Positions 23,963 through 32,820 of a DNA stretch of 37,773 bases are shown here, in pieces. Numbering within the stretch: the first letter of the stretch is position 1; each line of letters begins with the position of its first letter. The translations under genes were made by a program, and so were the position numbers. Source of the stretch: an uncultured Pelagibacteraceae bacterium (GTDB lineage Bacteria; Pseudomonadota; Alphaproteobacteria; Pelagibacterales; AG-422-B15); the NCBI GenBank assembly GCA_902565955.1, contig CACFGR010000005.1:1-37773 (forward strand). The letters run 5' to 3'. The notes beneath the pieces are model-generated. The model searched no databases. It was not told the DNA's origin and was given only the letters and a program-made list of their open reading frames with translations.

Positions 23963-24610
23963 ATGATGAAGGCTTTAGTTAATAAAAAATCTTCAGAACA
24001 GGCCAGTGAAACTGAGATTTCTGTTAATCATCAAAAGTTGATTGACGCTACGATAGAAACAATTGCAAAAAGAGGCCTAGCGGATACGACGATTGCTCAT
24101 GTAGCAAAAAGAGCTAAAGTTTCTCAAGGTTACGCAAACTTTAGATTTAAGTCGAAAGATAATTTATTAATAAGTTCGCTGCAGTATTTATCTGATGAAT
24201 ACAAAAAATCATGGCAAAAGATTTTTGAGGAAAAGAACATAGATCCAATTGATAGAATAATTCGTATAATTCAAAATGATTTCAGTTCAAAAATTGCCAA
24301 CAGAAATAAAATTTCAGTATGGATTGCGTTTTATAGTGAGGTGAAATTTAGACCTTCTTATTTAGCGATTTGTCAAAGACAAGATGAAATTTATTCTCAA
24401 CAAATGGAAAAGTTAGTAAGTGAAATTAATAAAATTGCCAATCAAAAGGAATTTACTCCAAAAGAAGTAAGTGAAACCTATCATTCCATGGTTGATGGTT
24501 TGTGGCAGCGAATATTGTTTGATCCAAAAATATACACAAATGAATTTTGTAAAAATTTAGTGCTCAAATATTTTAAAAGCATCTATGTTAATGAAGATAG
24601 GTTTGCATGA
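23963..24610 (+). CDS. TetR/AcrR-family regulator, BetI-like
   Basis: 215 residues from ATG 23963 (a second ATG follows at once; an upstream GTG is less likely). The N-terminal helix-turn-helix is clear: HQKLIDATIETIAKRGLADTTIAHVAKRAKVSQGYANFRFKSKDNLL (about 22-68), with a BetI-style wording rather than TetR-antibiotic style. The C-terminal ligand domain contains WIAFYSEVKFRPSYLAICQRQDE, similar to BetI-type C-terminal regions, where choline or related amines bind. It is divergent from the flavoprotein-GcvT block and overlaps the MFS gene by 4 bases. The palindrome in the divergent region, found again before the aminotransferase block, makes it the likely repressor of both. The effector is unknown; a quaternary or methylated amine would fit. 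Confidence 0.85.
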   Translation: MMKALVNKKSSEQASETEISVNHQKLIDATIETIAKRGLADTTIAHVAKRAKVSQGYANFRFKSKDNLLISSLQYLSDEYKKSWQKIFEEKNIDPIDRIIRIIQNDFSSKIANRNKISVWIAFYSEVKFRPSYLAICQRQDEIYSQQMEKLVSEINKIANQKEFTPKEVSETYHSMVDGLWQRILFDPKIYTNEFCKNLVLKYFKSIYVNEDRFA

Positions 24611-25764
24611 ACACTACAGTTCAGAATCTTTTAGGAACAAATTACAAGACATATATTGTCCTATTTCTTTGCGCATTAATTATTGGTATTAAGCTTGGTA
24701 CTTTAATTCCTCTACTTGCACTTATTTTAGAAGCACGAGGATATAGCAATACTGAAATTGGCCTCAATGTAGTAGCACAACCTCTTGCTGTAATATTATT
24801 TGTAAGAATAACACCAATAATTATTCACAAGATAGGTTTAGCGAAATCAATTATCATTGCTCAAATATTTACAATAATTCTTTATTTTACTTTTCCAATT
24901 TTTGATAGTTTGACAGCTTGGTTTGTTATCAGATTCATAATTGGTTTTGCTGGAGCGCTTGCTTGGAATGCATTTGACACATGGATGCTGTCAATGGCTG
25001 ATGATACAAATCGCGGCAAAATAGTAACGATTTATAACACAGTATTTGTAATCGGTTTTGCAAGTGGCCCGATGGTATTGTCCCTAACCGGAATTGAAGG
25101 CTGGTTACCTTTTATTGTTATTTCTTCTCTTTCTTTTATCGCCATTTTACCGCTTATTATGCTTGAGATTGAAGACCCGAAATTACCTGATAAAAAGTCT
25201 CTTCCAGTATTTGCGGCTATCATTGCAGCTCCAACTATTTTTGGCGCAGCTATTTTATGCGGTTTAGATGATGTAATGTTTGTATCTTTCTTTCCCATTT
25301 TCATGATTAAGAACCAATTTACTCAAGAGATTGCATTGCAATATGTAACTATTACTCTTGTAGGAGGTGTGATGTGCCAACCCTTGATTGGTGTATTGCT
25401 GGACAAATTTAATAAAAGACTGCTATTGAATATAGCGGTTTTAATTACGTTCTTTTGTCCAATTCTATTCGCTATCTATCTAGATAATTTTTATGTAATG
25501 GCAGCGAGCTGTTTTATATGGGGTGGCGCTGCTAGTGGACTTTTTGCAATTTCACTCACTATGCTTGGTGAGAGGTATAGCGCATCTCAAGTTGCAGGTG
25601 CTACAGCAATTCTTGTGATGGTCTTTGAGGTTGGCTCGCTTATTGGTCCTTTAATTGGAGGAAGAGTCATGGATGCAGTTGGACCAATGGGCTTTATCTA
25701 TACAGTTACATCTTTTACTTTTATTTTCTTAGTGATATCAATATATCGAACGATTTGGAGATAA
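24607..25764 (+). CDS. MFS transporter
   Basis: 385 residues, about twelve membrane helices, major facilitator superfamily (YcaD/sugar-efflux-like by appearance). The motif between TM2 and TM3 is weakly conserved (VRITPIIIHKIGLAKSIII), and TM5 begins with WNAFDTWMLSMADDTNRGKIVTIYNTVFVIGFASGPMV. The second half repeats the pattern (QPLIGVLLDKFNKRLLLNI). Coupled to the TetR gene by an ATGA overlap, so its expression probably follows that regulator; it may import or export the regulator's ligand. Substrate unknown. Confidence 0.87.
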   Translation: MNTTVQNLLGTNYKTYIVLFLCALIIGIKLGTLIPLLALILEARGYSNTEIGLNVVAQPLAVILFVRITPIIIHKIGLAKSIIIAQIFTIILYFTFPIFDSLTAWFVIRFIIGFAGALAWNAFDTWMLSMADDTNRGKIVTIYNTVFVIGFASGPMVLSLTGIEGWLPFIVISSLSFIAILPLIMLEIEDPKLPDKKSLPVFAAIIAAPTIFGAAILCGLDDVMFVSFFPIFMIKNQFTQEIALQYVTITLVGGVMCQPLIGVLLDKFNKRLLLNIAVLITFFCPILFAIYLDNFYVMAASCFIWGGAASGLFAISLTMLGERYSASQVAGATAILVMVFEVGSLIGPLIGGRVMDAVGPMGFIYTVTSFTFIFLVISIYRTIWR

Positions 25765-25769
25765 AGTAT

Positions 25770-26225
25770 ATGTCAGAAGATTTACAAATAAAAATTGCTC
25801 AACCAGATGATTTCGAAAAAATTGGTGAGATCTTTGATTTATATCGGCAGTTTTATAAAAAGGAGTCAAATGTAGCAGCCTGTAAAAACTATATTAAGGA
25901 ACGCCTCAGTAATAAAGAGGCACAAATATTTTATATTGAAAATGAAAAAGAATGTATGGGCATGACCCAGTTGTACACAACTTTTGACTCACTGGAGTTG
26001 AGTAAAAAAATAATACTCTACGACTTGTATGTGAGATCTGAATATAGAAATAAAGGTATTGGACGTATGCTGATGAATGCTGCAAAAAGTTTTGCTGAAG
26101 AAAAAGGTGTAACGAGTGTTGAGTTGTCGACTGCTATAACAAATAAAAATGCTCAAAGTCTCTATGAGTCATTAAACTATCAACGAGATACCGAATACTA
26201 CGATTACTATCTACAGATTAAGTAA
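25770..26225 (+). CDS. GNAT-family N-acetyltransferase
   Basis: 151 residues from ATG 25770, supported by GGAG at 25758-25761 eight bases before it; the longer frame begins with TTG inside the MFS gene. The acetyl-CoA-binding signature is clear: LYDLYVRSEYRNKGIGRMLMNAAKSFAEEKG (motif A with R..G.G) and then VELSTAITNKNAQSLYESLNYQRD. It transfers an acetyl group to an amine; given the neighbourhood a polyamine or amino-compound acceptor is tempting but unproven. Third gene of the TetR-MFS-GNAT operon; the end is 3 bp from the convergent aminotransferase stop. Confidence 0.88.
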   Translation: MSEDLQIKIAQPDDFEKIGEIFDLYRQFYKKESNVAACKNYIKERLSNKEAQIFYIENEKECMGMTQLYTTFDSLELSKKIILYDLYVRSEYRNKGIGRMLMNAAKSFAEEKGVTSVELSTAITNKNAQSLYESLNYQRDTEYYDYYLQIK

Positions 26226-26228
26226 GTT

Positions 26229-27593
26229 TTATTTTGAAATATGATCTAGTGTTTGGTCCAGCGAGGTTTTTAGCTTTTCACAAAGTTCATCCACGTGGTT
26301 ATTATTGAATATAAGAGGTGGACAGAAAATCATGCCATCTCTTACAGCTCGCATTACTAAACCGTTTTCGATACAATAGTCCCTACAAATCGTTCCAACT
26401 GTGCCAGTGTCTTCAAACATTTCTCTAGTTTCTTTATCTTTCACCAATTCTACAGCTCCAATAAAGCTCTTCATTCTAACTTCACCAACTAAAGGGTGCT
26501 TTTCAATTTCGCGCATTTGCTGTTCCAGATAAACTGAGACATTTCGTGATTGTTCAATCAGATTTTCTTCTTTGATAATTTTAAGATTTTCAAGGCTCAC
26601 CGCACAAGCTACTGGGTGGCCAGAATAAGTATAACCATGGTAGAATTCACCACCTTCATTGATTAAAGTTTCACAAACTCTGTCACAAATCATGATTCCA
26701 GACAGTGGGATATATCCTGAGGTAATTCCCTTGGCCATAGTAATAATGTCAGGTTTAATATTATAAGTATCTGATCCAAACCAGTTTCCAGTTCTACCGA
26801 ATCCACAAATGACTTCATCAACAACAAGAAGAATGTCATATTTTTTACAAATTTCTTGAACTCTTGGCCAATAGGTATCAGGTGGAATGATAACTCCTCC
26901 AGCTCCTTGAATTGGTTCTCCTATAAACGCCGCAATATTATCTGGACCAATTTCATTTATTTTTTCTTCAATTTTATTAGCTGCATGAATACCAAAGTCA
27001 TCATGAGACATATCGCTTCCATACTTGTACCAATAAGGGGGCAACACATGTTCAAAACCAGGCATCATATCCCCTTGAGAATGCATCGCTGTCATACCGC
27101 CCAAACTCATTCCAGTCATCGTACTTCCGTGATAAGCATATTCTCTACTAATAAATGTTTTTTTATTTGGCTTACCTTTTAAATCCCAATATCTCCTTAC
27201 CATTCTTACAACAGTATCGTTGGCTTCAGAGCCACTTGAAGAAAAGAATGCATGATTTAAATCGTGAGGACTAATTTCAGCTAACTCTTTAGCAAGTTCA
27301 ATTGACGGCGGTGTCGCTGTTTTAAAAAAAGAATTATAATAAGGTAACTCTTGCATTTGCTTATAAGCAACGTCTGCAAGATTCTTTCTTCCATAACCTA
27401 CATTTACACACCACAAGCCAGACATGGCATCAAGCAACTGTTTATCATCAGATGTAGTAAGGTGAACACCATCTGCTTTTGTAACGATGATACTGCCTTC
27501 TTTTGCAAGCGACTTGTAATCAGTAAAAGGATGCAGATGATGAGCTGTATCGATTTCCTGCCATTGCTTTGTTGTACGATTTAGATAAGCCAT
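26229..27593 (-). CDS. Class III aminotransferase, polyamine:pyruvate (SpuC-like)
   Basis: 454 residues. The N-terminus WQEIDTAHHLHPFTDYKSL is the hallmark of the putrescine/spermidine:pyruvate and beta-alanine:pyruvate group. Active-site elements: FFSSSGSEANDTVVRM, SREYAYHGSTMTGMS, D259 in VVDEVICGFGRTG, and the PLP lysine K288 in MAKGITSGYIPLSG. It transfers the terminal amino group of a diamine or omega-amino acid to pyruvate, giving alanine and an aldehyde. It follows the glutaryl-CoA dehydrogenase gene by 2 bp, implying a shared transcript, so the product may feed a C5 (cadaverine/5-aminovalerate type) route. Sequence alone does not separate SpuC from beta-alanine or taurine enzymes. Confidence 0.88.
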   Translation of the reverse strand: MAYLNRTTKQWQEIDTAHHLHPFTDYKSLAKEGSIIVTKADGVHLTTSDDKQLLDAMSGLWCVNVGYGRKNLADVAYKQMQELPYYNSFFKTATPPSIELAKELAEISPHDLNHAFFSSSGSEANDTVVRMVRRYWDLKGKPNKKTFISREYAYHGSTMTGMSLGGMTAMHSQGDMMPGFEHVLPPYWYKYGSDMSHDDFGIHAANKIEEKINEIGPDNIAAFIGEPIQGAGGVIIPPDTYWPRVQEICKKYDILLVVDEVICGFGRTGNWFGSDTYNIKPDIITMAKGITSGYIPLSGIMICDRVCETLINEGGEFYHGYTYSGHPVACAVSLENLKIIKEENLIEQSRNVSVYLEQQMREIEKHPLVGEVRMKSFIGAVELVKDKETREMFEDTGTVGTICRDYCIENGLVMRAVRDGMIFCPPLIFNNNHVDELCEKLKTSLDQTLDHISK

Positions 27594-27595
27594 AA

Positions 27596-28801
27596 TTATT
27601 TAAAAGCCTGTATACCTGTTAAGTTTCTTCCCATAATTAAAGTATGCACATCGTGTGTACCTTCATATGTCTTTACGGTTTCCAAATTTACCATATGTCT
27701 CATTACATGATACTCATCTGAAATACCGTTGCCACCAAGAATATCTCTTGCACTCCTACAAATATCTAAACTTTTTCCAACATTATTTCTTTTTATGAGG
27801 CTTACCATATTGCTGTCTGACTGATCTTCATCCATCAGACGCCCAACTCTAAGTGCAGCCTGTAGACCTAAAGCAATTTCTGTTTGCATATCAACTAATT
27901 TAGACTGAACAAGCTGAGTACCAGCAATAGGTTTTCCAAACATCATTCTATCTAATGCGTATTGTCTAGCTGTTGCAAAACAAAACTCTGCTGCTCCTAG
28001 AGCGCCCCATGAAATTCCGTATCTTGCACTATTTAAGCATTGAAAGGGTCCGCCCAAACCTGATGCTTTTGGTAAAACTTTATCTTCTGAGCAAAAAACA
28101 TTTTCCATAACAACTTGCCCCGTTGCTGAAGCGCGTAAAGATAATTTACCTTCAATTTTGGGGGTTGATAGTCCTTTGGACTCTCTGTCCACAATAAATC
28201 CTCTGATTACATTATCTTCATCCTTGGCCCAAACAATAATTACATCTGCATAGGGTGCATTACTGATCCATGTCTTGGTACCAGTCAATTCGTAACCCCC
28301 TTTGACTTTTATCGCTTTGGTTTTCATTGCGCCAGGATCACTACCAGCATCAGGCTCTGTCAGACCAAAGCTTCCAATGATTTCACCCTTTGCAAGTCTT
28401 GGTAAATATTCTTCTTTTTGTGCTTCAGTACCAAATTGATAAATAGGAAACATGACTAGGCTTGTTTGAACCGACATGATAGATCGGTATGCACTGTCAA
28501 TGTTTTCAATTTCCCGAGCAATAAGCCCATAAGAGACATAATTCGTGCCCGCACATCCATATCCATGTAAATAAGAGCCTAGAATTCCAAGCTCGCCCAT
28601 TTCACTGAAAATCTCCCTACTAAAATTTTCATTTCTGTTGTCATCTATGATCCTAGGTAAAAGTTTTTCCTGACAATAAGATCTCACTGACGACTTTAAA
28701 ATTTTCTCTTCACTTGAAAGTTGATCGTCGATGACTAGGATGTCATCCCACGCAGACATTGCCTTATGTTGTGATTGTTTATCTTGAATATTTATAACCA
28801 T
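27596..28801 (-). CDS. gcdH: Glutaryl-CoA dehydrogenase
   Basis: 401 residues of the acyl-CoA dehydrogenase family with the GcdH signatures: [22 protein letters not shown] (substrate arginine region), [35 protein letters not shown], and the C-terminal [22 protein letters not shown] whose glutamate (about E380) is the catalytic base. It oxidises and decarboxylates glutaryl-CoA to crotonyl-CoA, passing electrons to ETF. The product is a substrate for enoyl-CoA hydratases. Start at ATG 28801; an internal ATG at 28759 (MSAWDD) is a possible alternative and closer to the usual N-terminus. The gene drives the SpuC-like gene downstream, linking lysine/cadaverine-type carbon to the amine region. Confidence 0.93.
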   Translation of the reverse strand: MVINIQDKQSQHKAMSAWDDILVIDDQLSSEEKILKSSVRSYCQEKLLPRIIDDNRNENFSREIFSEMGELGILGSYLHGYGCAGTNYVSYGLIAREIENIDSAYRSIMSVQTSLVMFPIYQFGTEAQKEEYLPRLAKGEIIGSFGLTEPDAGSDPGAMKTKAIKVKGGYELTGTKTWISNAPYADVIIVWAKDEDNVIRGFIVDRESKGLSTPKIEGKLSLRASATGQVVMENVFCSEDKVLPKASGLGGPFQCLNSARYGISWGALGAAEFCFATARQYALDRMMFGKPIAGTQLVQSKLVDMQTEIALGLQAALRVGRLMDEDQSDSNMVSLIKRNNVGKSLDICRSARDILGGNGISDEYHVMRHMVNLETVKTYEGTHDVHTLIMGRNLTGIQAFK

Positions 28802-28806
28802 TAAAG

Positions 28807-28834
28807 TTGTTATATGATATTATCCTGATATTAG
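28807..28834 (+). promoter_or_regulatory. Possible promoter of the PuuD-like gene
   Basis: TTGTTA at 28807-28812, 16 bp, TATTAG at 28829-28834; the predicted start leaves a short leader before ATG 28850. On the opposite strand, TTTACT, 18 bp and TATAAC (28814-28809) could serve gcdH, with the start almost at its ATG. Both are only moderate matches in a very AT-rich 48-bp divergent gap. Confidence 0.35.
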
Positions 28835-28849
28835 TAAACTAATTTTTTT

Positions 28850-29614
28850 ATGGATACTCAAAATAAGCCACTTATTGCTGTATTTGCCGACGTAATTGAA
28901 AAAGCAGAATTGCATCGGACATATCATGCGTCAGGAACAAACTACATAAAAGCTGTGGCTGAAGCTACAAGCTGTATACCTGTCATTTTGCCAGCCCTTG
29001 GTTCAACAATTGACTACAGAAACACTCTTAGAAAATTTGATGGGGTAATGCTAACGGGTAGTCTCTCAAACGTTTATCCTGAATTTTATAATAAAGACAA
29101 AATAGTTGAGCCATTAGACATAGATCGAGATAAGACTGTTCTTCCTATGATTGATTTCATATTTAAAAATGAAATTCCTATGCTAGCTATTTGTAGGGGC
29201 TTTCAGGAAGTTAACGTTGCAATGGGAGGCTCTCTTCATGCGGATATTCATGATGTACCAGGAAGAATGGATCACCGATGCCCAGAGTCTGATGACCCAG
29301 AAGTACAGTTTTCAAAACAGCATGAAGTTTATTTAACTGAAAATGGAAAATTTGAAAAGTTGGCCGGCACGCCAACTATTGAGGTAAATTCACTTCATAC
29401 TCAAGGAATAGATAAAATAGCAAATGATCTTGTTATTGAAGGTGTTGCTAAAGACGAAACAGTAGAAGCTATCAGTTTATCAAATTACAGCGGATACTTT
29501 TATGGTGTTCAATGGCATCCAGAATATTCAGCAACTACAGATGATTTTTCAAAAAAATTATTTGCTAGCTTCAGCAAATCAGTTGAAGAAAACAGTCTGA
29601 GTAAAATTAGATAA
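28850..29614 (+). CDS. puuD: Gamma-glutamyl-gamma-aminobutyrate hydrolase (PuuD-like, peptidase C26)
   Basis: 254 residues of the class I glutamine amidotransferase-like hydrolases. The nucleophile is C115 in MLAICRGFQEVNVAMGGSL, and the His-Glu pair is H223/E225 in GVQWHPEY. FDGVMLTGSLSNVYPEFY is the usual oxyanion segment. It cleaves gamma-glutamyl-GABA or a similar gamma-glutamylated product to glutamate plus the amino acid, the last step of the Puu route that the PuuA-like ligase at 7346 begins. The gene is divergent from gcdH and its last 8 bases overlap the convergent LysE gene. Confidence 0.88.
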   Translation: MDTQNKPLIAVFADVIEKAELHRTYHASGTNYIKAVAEATSCIPVILPALGSTIDYRNTLRKFDGVMLTGSLSNVYPEFYNKDKIVEPLDIDRDKTVLPMIDFIFKNEIPMLAICRGFQEVNVAMGGSLHADIHDVPGRMDHRCPESDDPEVQFSKQHEVYLTENGKFEKLAGTPTIEVNSLHTQGIDKIANDLVIEGVAKDETVEAISLSNYSGYFYGVQWHPEYSATTDDFSKKLFASFSKSVEENSLSKIR

Positions 29615-30230
29615 AAAAATTACTGTACACTACTGTCCCAATTGTAAGAGTCGCAAGAACAGTAACTATAATTTGTCTAATTAGATTTTTATTACTCAAA
29701 AATTTAAATATTAAACTTCCGGACCAACACCATATAGAATGTGAAATTGATTGTATGAAAAAAAAGGTTCCTGCTACAATAATAACTTCTAATGCCCAAC
29801 TTGAAGAAGTGTATGTATTACCAAAGGAAGTGAATTGTGTATAAGCGGCGATTACCATTGCCCAGCCTTTAGGATTTAATGGATGAACTATTAAACCGTT
29901 TAAGAAATTAGGTGCGTTTTCAATTTGATTACTTTCTGTTGATTGCAAACTTAAAAAAAGTATTTTCCACGAAAGCCAGCATATATAGGCTGTGCCAATT
30001 ACTTTAATAATATTAATCAATATCGGATTTGAGTTCAAAATAGTTAAAAATCCAATTCCTAAACCAATTGTTAAAAATAATTTTCCACAAGTTACACCTA
30101 TTACAAAGGGTACTGACTTATAAAATCCATGTTGCGCTCCAGCACTCATAAGTAATAAGTTTGCGGGGCCAGGCGTAATAACCATAATGGTCGCAAAAAT
30201 GAATAATGCAGAATAAAGTGACAGTGTCAT
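29607..30230 (-). CDS. LysE/RhtB-family amino-acid exporter
   Basis: 207 residues with six predicted membrane helices; the LysE signature is at the start, FIFATIMVITPGPANLLLMSAGAQHGF, followed by IGVTCGKLFLTIGLGIG and the mid-protein FLNGLIVHPLNPKGWAMVIAA. Exports amino acids or their derivatives (lysine, homoserine, threonine in known members), here possibly an overflow product of amine catabolism. ATG overlaps the pdxA stop by 4 bases. Confidence 0.88.
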   Translation of the reverse strand: MTLSLYSALFIFATIMVITPGPANLLLMSAGAQHGFYKSVPFVIGVTCGKLFLTIGLGIGFLTILNSNPILINIIKVIGTAYICWLSWKILFLSLQSTESNQIENAPNFLNGLIVHPLNPKGWAMVIAAYTQFTSFGNTYTSSSWALEVIIVAGTFFFIQSISHSIWCWSGSLIFKFLSNKNLIRQIIVTVLATLTIGTVVYSNFFI

Positions 30231-31225
30231 TTTCTTCTAGCTTGAGCAATTTTTGAAGCTGATTTCATAGCTGCTATTAAGCTATTAGGTGATGCAATAA
30301 ATTTCTTTGCAATATCAAGTCCGGTTCCATGGTCAGGGCTCGTTCTTACAAACGAAAGTCCAGCAGTAAAGTTGACCGTCTCATCAAAGCTTATCATCTT
30401 GACGGGTATCAAAGCTTGGTCATGAAACATGCAAATAAAAATATCATATTTATTTTGATTATTTTTTATAAATGCTGAGTCAGCAGGCAAGGGTCCCTCA
30501 ACGGATATTTTCTTTTTTTTACAATAATTGATAGCAGGTATAATTTTTACTTTTTCATCATCACCAATAAGTCCACCGTCACCCGCATGTGGGTTAAGTG
30601 CTGTAACAGCTATACGAGGTTTTTTGATTTTAAAATCATTCCTCAAACTTATATTGGCATTAATGATAGCTTTGATGATATTTTTTTTATTTATTTTGCT
30701 AGAAACTTTTTTTACTGCAATATGAGTTGTCAGGGGAATAGTTTTCATATTTTTATTCATCATCACCATTAATTGGTCATTTGTTCTATCTTTTTTAGCA
30801 AGGTACTCTGTATGACCTCTGAAATTTTTAACTTTTTTTCCAATTACATCTTTATTAATTGGGTTCGTTACAATTGCTGCAACCTCTCCATTTTTTGCTA
30901 GTTTAACTGCAAGATCAATTGATTTTAAAATAGACTTAGTATTAGATAAATTTTTTTTTCCTAATTGTGTGCTTTTACTAATTTTTATTGGCAAAACCGC
31001 TAAATAGTTCTTAGGTAATTTTTTTACTTCTGAAGGGCTATTTATTTTTCTAACCTTTAAGTTAGATTTCATTTTTTTTATGATTTTTTTTACAAAATCT
31101 GGGTCATGTATAATAAAAAAATTTGGTTTTTTTATTTTTTTTATTTTTGCTCTGATTGCAATTTCAGTACCAACGCCAGACGGATCACCCATCGTTACGG
31201 CTATAATATTTGAATTCTTACTCAT
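30227..31225 (-). CDS. pdxA: 4-hydroxythreonine-4-phosphate dehydrogenase
   Basis: 332 residues. NAD-dependent oxidation of 4-phosphohydroxy-L-threonine in the de novo PLP pathway (DXP-dependent). Diagnostic: MGDPSGVGTEIA, VTNPINKDVI, FRGHTEYLA (metal histidine), ALNPHAGDGGLIGDDE, GPLPADSAFI and MFHDQALIPVKM, with the final SPDHGTGLDIA. All key metal and substrate residues appear present. The first ~110 residues are strikingly lysine-rich (KKIIKKMKSNLKVRKI, KKLPKN, LGKKNLSN) compared with neighbouring genes. Translationally coupled on both sides (TAATG with the lipoprotein gene upstream, ATGA with LysE downstream). It is not beside ksgA/surA as in many bacteria. Confidence 0.94.
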   Translation of the reverse strand: MSKNSNIIAVTMGDPSGVGTEIAIRAKIKKIKKPNFFIIHDPDFVKKIIKKMKSNLKVRKINSPSEVKKLPKNYLAVLPIKISKSTQLGKKNLSNTKSILKSIDLAVKLAKNGEVAAIVTNPINKDVIGKKVKNFRGHTEYLAKKDRTNDQLMVMMNKNMKTIPLTTHIAVKKVSSKINKKNIIKAIINANISLRNDFKIKKPRIAVTALNPHAGDGGLIGDDEKVKIIPAINYCKKKKISVEGPLPADSAFIKNNQNKYDIFICMFHDQALIPVKMISFDETVNFTAGLSFVRTSPDHGTGLDIAKKFIASPNSLIAAMKSASKIAQARRK

Positions 31226-31827
31226 TAAAATATTCCTAGAAATTTCTTTTGAAACTTGTGCTCACAATTATCTAACTGGTTTTTATACTTATCTGAACGA
31301 ATTTTTACTTTTTTTGCAACATCAATTAGCCAACTTTGACTTTGGTATGATTTTTTTTTGAAACCACCATGGCCCTCGTGATAAGCCAAATACTGATTGT
31401 ATGCATCACTTTTATTAATGCCATTGATTTGATGAGATTTATTTATGTACCAACCCGTAAAATCAATTGCGTCGGCAAAATTTACTCTTGATGCAAGGGG
31501 TTTATTGTTTTCATCGCGGTACCAATCCCAAGTTGCATCTATTGCCTGTGTATAACCAAACGCACTTGATTTTCTTGTCCAAGGAATGACACCTAACAAT
31601 TTAGTTCTCTCAGGTTTAACCCTATTTTGAAAAGCAGACTCTTGTCTTAAAATTGACATTTGAACATGAATTGGTGCGCCCCATTTTTCAGAGGAATTAT
31701 TGGCTAGTCTATACCATGAAGATTTTTGTTCGAAAATAGAACAGATATTTTCCTGCTGAGAAGGAGGTTTACTGGCACATCCATAAAAAACTAAAAAACT
31801 AAAAAACAAAAGAGTAAATAATCTCAT
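31225..31827 (-). CDS. Lytic-transglycosylase-like (SLT) lipoprotein
   Basis: 200 residues. Signal peptide with a lipoprotein-type cysteine at 17 (FLVFYGC); the box is loose, so lipidation is probable, not certain. The SLT-type catalytic glutamate is likely E63 in HVQMSILRQESAF, followed by AFGYTQAIDATWDWYR and the C-terminal AYNQYLAYHEGHGGFKKK, which matches the short transglycosylase lipoproteins of proteobacteria. It would cleave the MurNAc-GlcNAc bond of peptidoglycan at the outer-membrane inner face. Stop and pdxA start overlap by one base. Confidence 0.82.
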   Translation of the reverse strand: MRLFTLLFFSFLVFYGCASKPPSQQENICSIFEQKSSWYRLANNSSEKWGAPIHVQMSILRQESAFQNRVKPERTKLLGVIPWTRKSSAFGYTQAIDATWDWYRDENNKPLASRVNFADAIDFTGWYINKSHQINGINKSDAYNQYLAYHEGHGGFKKKSYQSQSWLIDVAKKVKIRSDKYKNQLDNCEHKFQKKFLGIF

Positions 31828-31879
31828 TTTTTATTCATTTACTTTGAAAGTTTAAAATAATACCTTTCTCAAACACTAA

Positions 31880-32779
31880 ATGAAACAAATAAATCAACCA
31901 AGTATTATTAGTTGGCTACTACTCTTTTCACTTGCTATCATATGGGGCGTAAATTTTTTATTTATAAAAATTGCTGTTATAGACGTTGGTCCCATAACTA
32001 ATGTGTTTTGTCGTCTTTTTATGGCGTCCATTATTTTATACGTTTGTATGAAGTATACTGGAAATAAAATCATTCTTACTCGTACATATCTGACATTTTA
32101 TATTGCTATAGGAGCATTGGGTTCAGCAATTCCATTTTATTTAATATCAGACGCGGAGAGAATTATTGATGCTGGTATTGCTGGAGTTTTGATGAGCCCT
32201 ATGCCTCTTATAACTCTTGCTTTGTCAGCCATAATTTTAAAGGATCAAAACATAAATATAATTAAAGTACTTAGTTTTATCTTAGCGGCATTGGGATTAG
32301 TTGTGCTTTTTGGTTTTGAGAATCTATCTAAATTAGGCGGAAACAATAGAGTTGAATTTTTTAGTCAGATTTTTGTATTGCTAGCTGCGATTTGCTATGG
32401 TGTAAATTCTATTGTTTCAAAATTAGTACCAAAAATAAATTTTATTTCTTTAGCAACAGGAACAACTATGGCAAGCACAATAATTATCAGTCCATTTGCT
32501 TTTTTTTATGAGCCATTCTGGCTAGAGAGTTTCACCAGCTCTTCAACTATAGCAATTGTTATTCAGGGCTTATTTGCAACAGCAATTGCTAATTTATTAT
32601 TTTTTAAAATTATTGAGCTTCAAGGACCAGTATTTTTATCTTTAATTAATTTTATGATACCTCTCATCGCCTATTTTTCAGGAGTTTTATTTCTAAACGA
32701 AATAATCAGAGTGAATGTACTAGTTTCTCTCGCTATGATACTATTTGCACTTTACCTCAATCATGTATCTTCAAAGTAA
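31880..32779 (+). CDS. DMT-superfamily (EamA) transporter
   Basis: 299 residues, ten helices in two EamA repeats (SLAIIWGVNFLFIKIAV at the start; ITLALSAIILKDQNINIIKVLSFILAALGLVVLFG at the end of repeat one; YFSGVLFLNEIIRVNVLVSL in repeat two). An inner-membrane metabolite exporter or importer of unknown substrate; a different subfamily from the one at 4962. Divergent from the lipoprotein gene (52 bp) and 41 bp upstream of the Liv transporter genes on the same strand, so it may share their transcript. Confidence 0.88.
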   Translation: MKQINQPSIISWLLLFSLAIIWGVNFLFIKIAVIDVGPITNVFCRLFMASIILYVCMKYTGNKIILTRTYLTFYIAIGALGSAIPFYLISDAERIIDAGIAGVLMSPMPLITLALSAIILKDQNINIIKVLSFILAALGLVVLFGFENLSKLGGNNRVEFFSQIFVLLAAICYGVNSIVSKLVPKINFISLATGTTMASTIIISPFAFFYEPFWLESFTSSSTIAIVIQGLFATAIANLLFFKIIELQGPVFLSLINFMIPLIAYFSGVLFLNEIIRVNVLVSLAMILFALYLNHVSSK

Positions 32780-32820
32780 GTGCAAGAGGTTTAAAAATAG
32801 GAAATTTATTAATTATTTAA

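Noticed and set aside
30528..30772. Hydrophobic plus-strand frames opposite pdxA
   Set aside because: Antisense of lysine-rich AAA codons gives phenylalanine-rich, membrane-like nonsense.
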